20,729 nt of DNA from JBILVQ01 sp044370375. Lineage in GTDB: Bacteria; Bacteroidota; Bacteroidia; UBA4408. The notes under the pieces are model-generated. The model was not told the origin of the DNA and searched no databases. It saw only the letters and a list, made by a program, of their open reading frames with translations. Location of the stretch: contig JBILVQ010000030.1 in assembly GCA_044370375.1 (NCBI GenBank), positions 1-20,729 on the forward strand, given 5' to 3'. The position numbers and the translations under genes were made by a program. Below, in pieces: positions 20,238 to 20,729 of this stretch (its first letter is position 1; each line of letters opens with the position of its first letter).

Positions 20238-20729
20238 GTGAAAGAAGCAAAGCCCTCAACAGAGAAAAATTACGCTGGCGTTAATTTTCGTGAGCTCTTT
20301 AATCAGGAACCTTTTAAGGTAGTGGCAGCAATTGCTGCTGAAAGCCGGCAACCGGTTTATGTGGTAGGCGGTTATGTGAGAGACCTGTTGTTAGGCAGAC
20401 CCTGCAAGGATATTGATTTTGTTGTTTTAGGTTCGGGTGAACAACTGGCTACACAAGCTGCCCACATGCTTCCCAACACTACACAGGTTACTGTTTTTAA
20501 AAATTTTGGAACGGCCATGTTCCGCTACCTCGACTTTGATGTAGAGTTCGTAGGCGCAAGGAAAGAATCATACAGAAGTGATAGTCGTAAACCCATTGTT
20601 GAAAATGGTAGCATTGAAGATGACCAATTAAGAAGAGATTTTACCATCAATGCACTGGCAATAAGTTGCAATCAAGATGATTTGGGAAAGCTGATTGATC
20701 CGTTTAATGGGATGCAAGATCTTGCCGAT
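20238..20729 (+). CDS. CCA-adding tRNA nucleotidyltransferase / poly(A) polymerase family, N-terminal part
   Basis: The gene runs off the right edge after 164 codons. The class II nucleotidyltransferase head domain is clear: VVGGYVRDLLLGRP (42-55), the metal-binding pair Asp58 and Asp60 in KDIDFVV, the third carboxylate strand DVEFVGARKESY (101-112), and the RRDFTINALA motif (132-141) that precedes the tRNA-binding neck. In this family the enzyme adds or repairs the 3' CCA of tRNA, and Bacteroidota versions usually carry a C-terminal HD domain, which would lie outside the window. The start is GTG at 20238: an in-frame TAA at 20226 and no ATG until deep in the domain leave no better choice. 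No stop occurs before the edge. Confidence 0.88.
   Translation, partial: MKEAKPSTEKNYAGVNFRELFNQEPFKVVAAIAAESRQPVYVVGGYVRDLLLGRPCKDIDFVVLGSGEQLATQAAHMLPNTTQVTVFKNFGTAMFRYLDFDVEFVGARKESYRSDSRKPIVENGSIEDDQLRRDFTINALAISCNQDDLGKLIDPFNGMQDLAD

Noticed and set aside
1..20729. CRISPR arrays, tRNA or rRNA genes, insertion sequences, phage genes, toxin-antitoxin or defence modules
   Set aside because: I looked for spaced direct repeats, tRNA-like folds, terminal repeats, transposase or integrase motifs and known defence domains by eye and saw none. The window is filled with housekeeping and envelope genes.

Overview
The window is an ordinary-looking stretch of chromosome from a member of the Bacteroidota. 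The evidence is lineage-specific: a secreted protein with a type IX secretion (T9SS) C-terminal sorting domain, a full-length BshC, ribosomal protein S16 with a long Ala/Glu/Lys tail, and several -7 promoter boxes of the Bacteroidota form TAnnTTTG. I see no tRNA or rRNA gene, CRISPR array, insertion sequence, prophage gene, toxin-antitoxin pair or recognisable defence system. No gene-free stretch exceeds 300 bases.

Left part (1-4818). A threonine aldolase gene (+) converges on a small OmpA-like envelope gene (-), with a terminator between them. Next is a minus-strand cluster of three overlapping genes for exported proteins: a TPR protein, a protein with acidic FG-GAP/EF-hand-like loops, and a protein with a degenerate T9SS-like tail. 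A divergent gene encodes an exported Lys/Glu-rich coiled-coil protein with a likely TTG start. The exported proteins here are the least understood part of the window.

Middle (4819-13112). A minus-strand operon runs glmM (amino-sugar synthesis for peptidoglycan), cysteine desulfurase, then a small STAS/SpoIIAA-like protein. A compact plus-strand operon diverges from it: a large TPR protein, a phosphosulfolactate synthase (ComA family), a single-domain rhodanese, a DedA-family membrane protein and shikimate dehydrogenase (aroE). Then come rpsP, a strong intrinsic terminator and rimM.

Right part (13113-20729). bshC (bacillithiol synthesis) lies downstream of a T9SS-exported protein gene on the minus strand and abuts rimM convergently with no spacer. 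A DegT-family sugar aminotransferase and a PglC-like phosphoglycosyl transferase form a coupled glycan-synthesis pair. Divergent from them are dapD (lysine/diaminopimelate), a GT4-like glycosyltransferase with an altered EX7E motif, and the start of a CCA-adding tRNA nucleotidyltransferase cut by the window edge.

Sulfur chemistry recurs (cysteine desulfurase, ComA, rhodanese, BshC) but in separate transcription units, so a shared role is only a suggestion. The most promising leads are the ComA operon in a bacterium, the coupled exported-protein cluster, and the overlapping divergent promoters between the aminotransferase gene and dapD. I found no clear, self-contained new system.
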